A stretch of DNA of 13,145 bases from Chloroflexota bacterium (GTDB lineage: Bacteria > Chloroflexota > Anaerolineae > Promineifilales > Promineifilaceae), in assembly GCA_024223125.1 (NCBI GenBank), contig JAAEOP010001097.1, positions 1 to 13,145 on the forward strand, given 5' to 3'. Positions 12,969 to 13,145 of this stretch are shown here, piece after piece (positions within the stretch are counted from its first letter, which is position 1; the number at the start of each line of letters is the position of its first letter). The notes below the pieces were generated by a model. The model was not told the origin of the DNA. It made no database searches and saw only the letters and a program-made list of their open reading frames with translations. A program made the translations under genes and the position numbers.

Positions 12969-13145
12969 CTACTCCTGTACGTAACTGCAGAATTTAGCAA
13001 AGCGACTAAATAGGTCGGCAAACACTGTAAAGGAACTTTGGGCTTTTTTTGCCCTCATTTGAACCATGTCCGCTTGGGCTAATTCTCGCGGTGTCCAGTG
13101 GGTGACTGGACAGCCATATTCTGTTGGTGGCTGTACCGCTACCGC
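12969..13145 (-). pseudogene. IS630-type transposase fragment (5' part beyond window)
   Basis: On the minus strand the frame is open from the window edge to TAG at 12969-12971, giving 59 residues. It begins AVAVQPPTEYGCPVTHWTPRELA, which resembles the helix-turn-helix linker of IS630-family transposases, where PP-E-x(3)-P-(V/I)-(T/S)HWTPRELA precedes a second DNA-binding helix. After ELAQADMVQ the family character disappears (RAKKAQSSFTVFADLFSRFAKF and a stop), whereas a real transposase would continue for more than 200 residues with a DDE domain. I read it as a truncated remnant or a gene joined to unrelated sequence. The homology is from memory of the motif. Because the start is outside the window, an intact short protein cannot be excluded. 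Confidence 0.45.

Noticed and set aside
13035..13055. Terminator at gggcttttttt before gccc
   Set aside because: The stem would be only 4 bp around the T-run, and it lies within the transposase-like frame.

Overview
The window is a bacterial chromosomal segment of about 53% G+C (estimated by eye). It encodes CoA-, keto-acid- and amide-type catabolism. The 5' end cuts through a gene for a methylmalonyl-CoA mutase large subunit, and the 3' end cuts through what looks like an IS630-type transposase remnant. The organism is probably an environmental Chloroflexota bacterium (Anaerolineae-like). This is inferred from the protein types, from an iterated CGGCCG palindrome inside nearly every gene, and from spacers full of small hairpin repeats. 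It is not proven by any marker gene here.

Layout, left to right. (1) 1-299: C-terminus of the mutase. (2) 300-426: a spacer made almost entirely of four consecutive hairpins, ending at the hyuA ribosome binding site. (3) 427-7025, + strand: hyuA-like, a decayed DUF6125-like fragment, hyuB-like, iorA and iorB. The last three overlap (hyuB/iorA by 8 nt, iorA/iorB by ATGA) and must be one transcript. (4) 7026-7225: a MITE-like nested inverted repeat. (5) 7226-9258: a class I/II aminotransferase whose stop overlaps the start of a PaaX-family repressor. (6) 9259-12127: MaoC-like hydratase, SDR dehydrogenase and thiolase-family protein. Each has its own strong AGGAG site, and they are separated by spacers carrying related GAGATTGGGAGATT inverted repeats and simple tandem repeats. 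(7) 12122-12892, - strand: a conserved protein of unknown function, meeting the thiolase gene tail to tail with a 6-nt overlap. (8) 12969-13145, - strand: transposase remnant.

How the genes may work together (inference). The aminotransferase could produce aryl or branched 2-oxo acids. IorAB would oxidatively decarboxylate them to acyl-CoA (arylpyruvate to arylacetyl-CoA) with reduction of ferredoxin. PaaX is the family that senses phenylacetyl-CoA. MaoC hydratase, SDR and thiolase form a beta-oxidation-like set, and methylmalonyl-CoA mutase would feed a propionyl-type product into the TCA cycle. The ATP-dependent HyuA/HyuB-type enzyme is translationally coupled to IorAB and has no obvious place in a known version of this route. 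That makes the locus a candidate for an uncharacterised catabolic pathway. No tRNA, rRNA or CRISPR array was seen.
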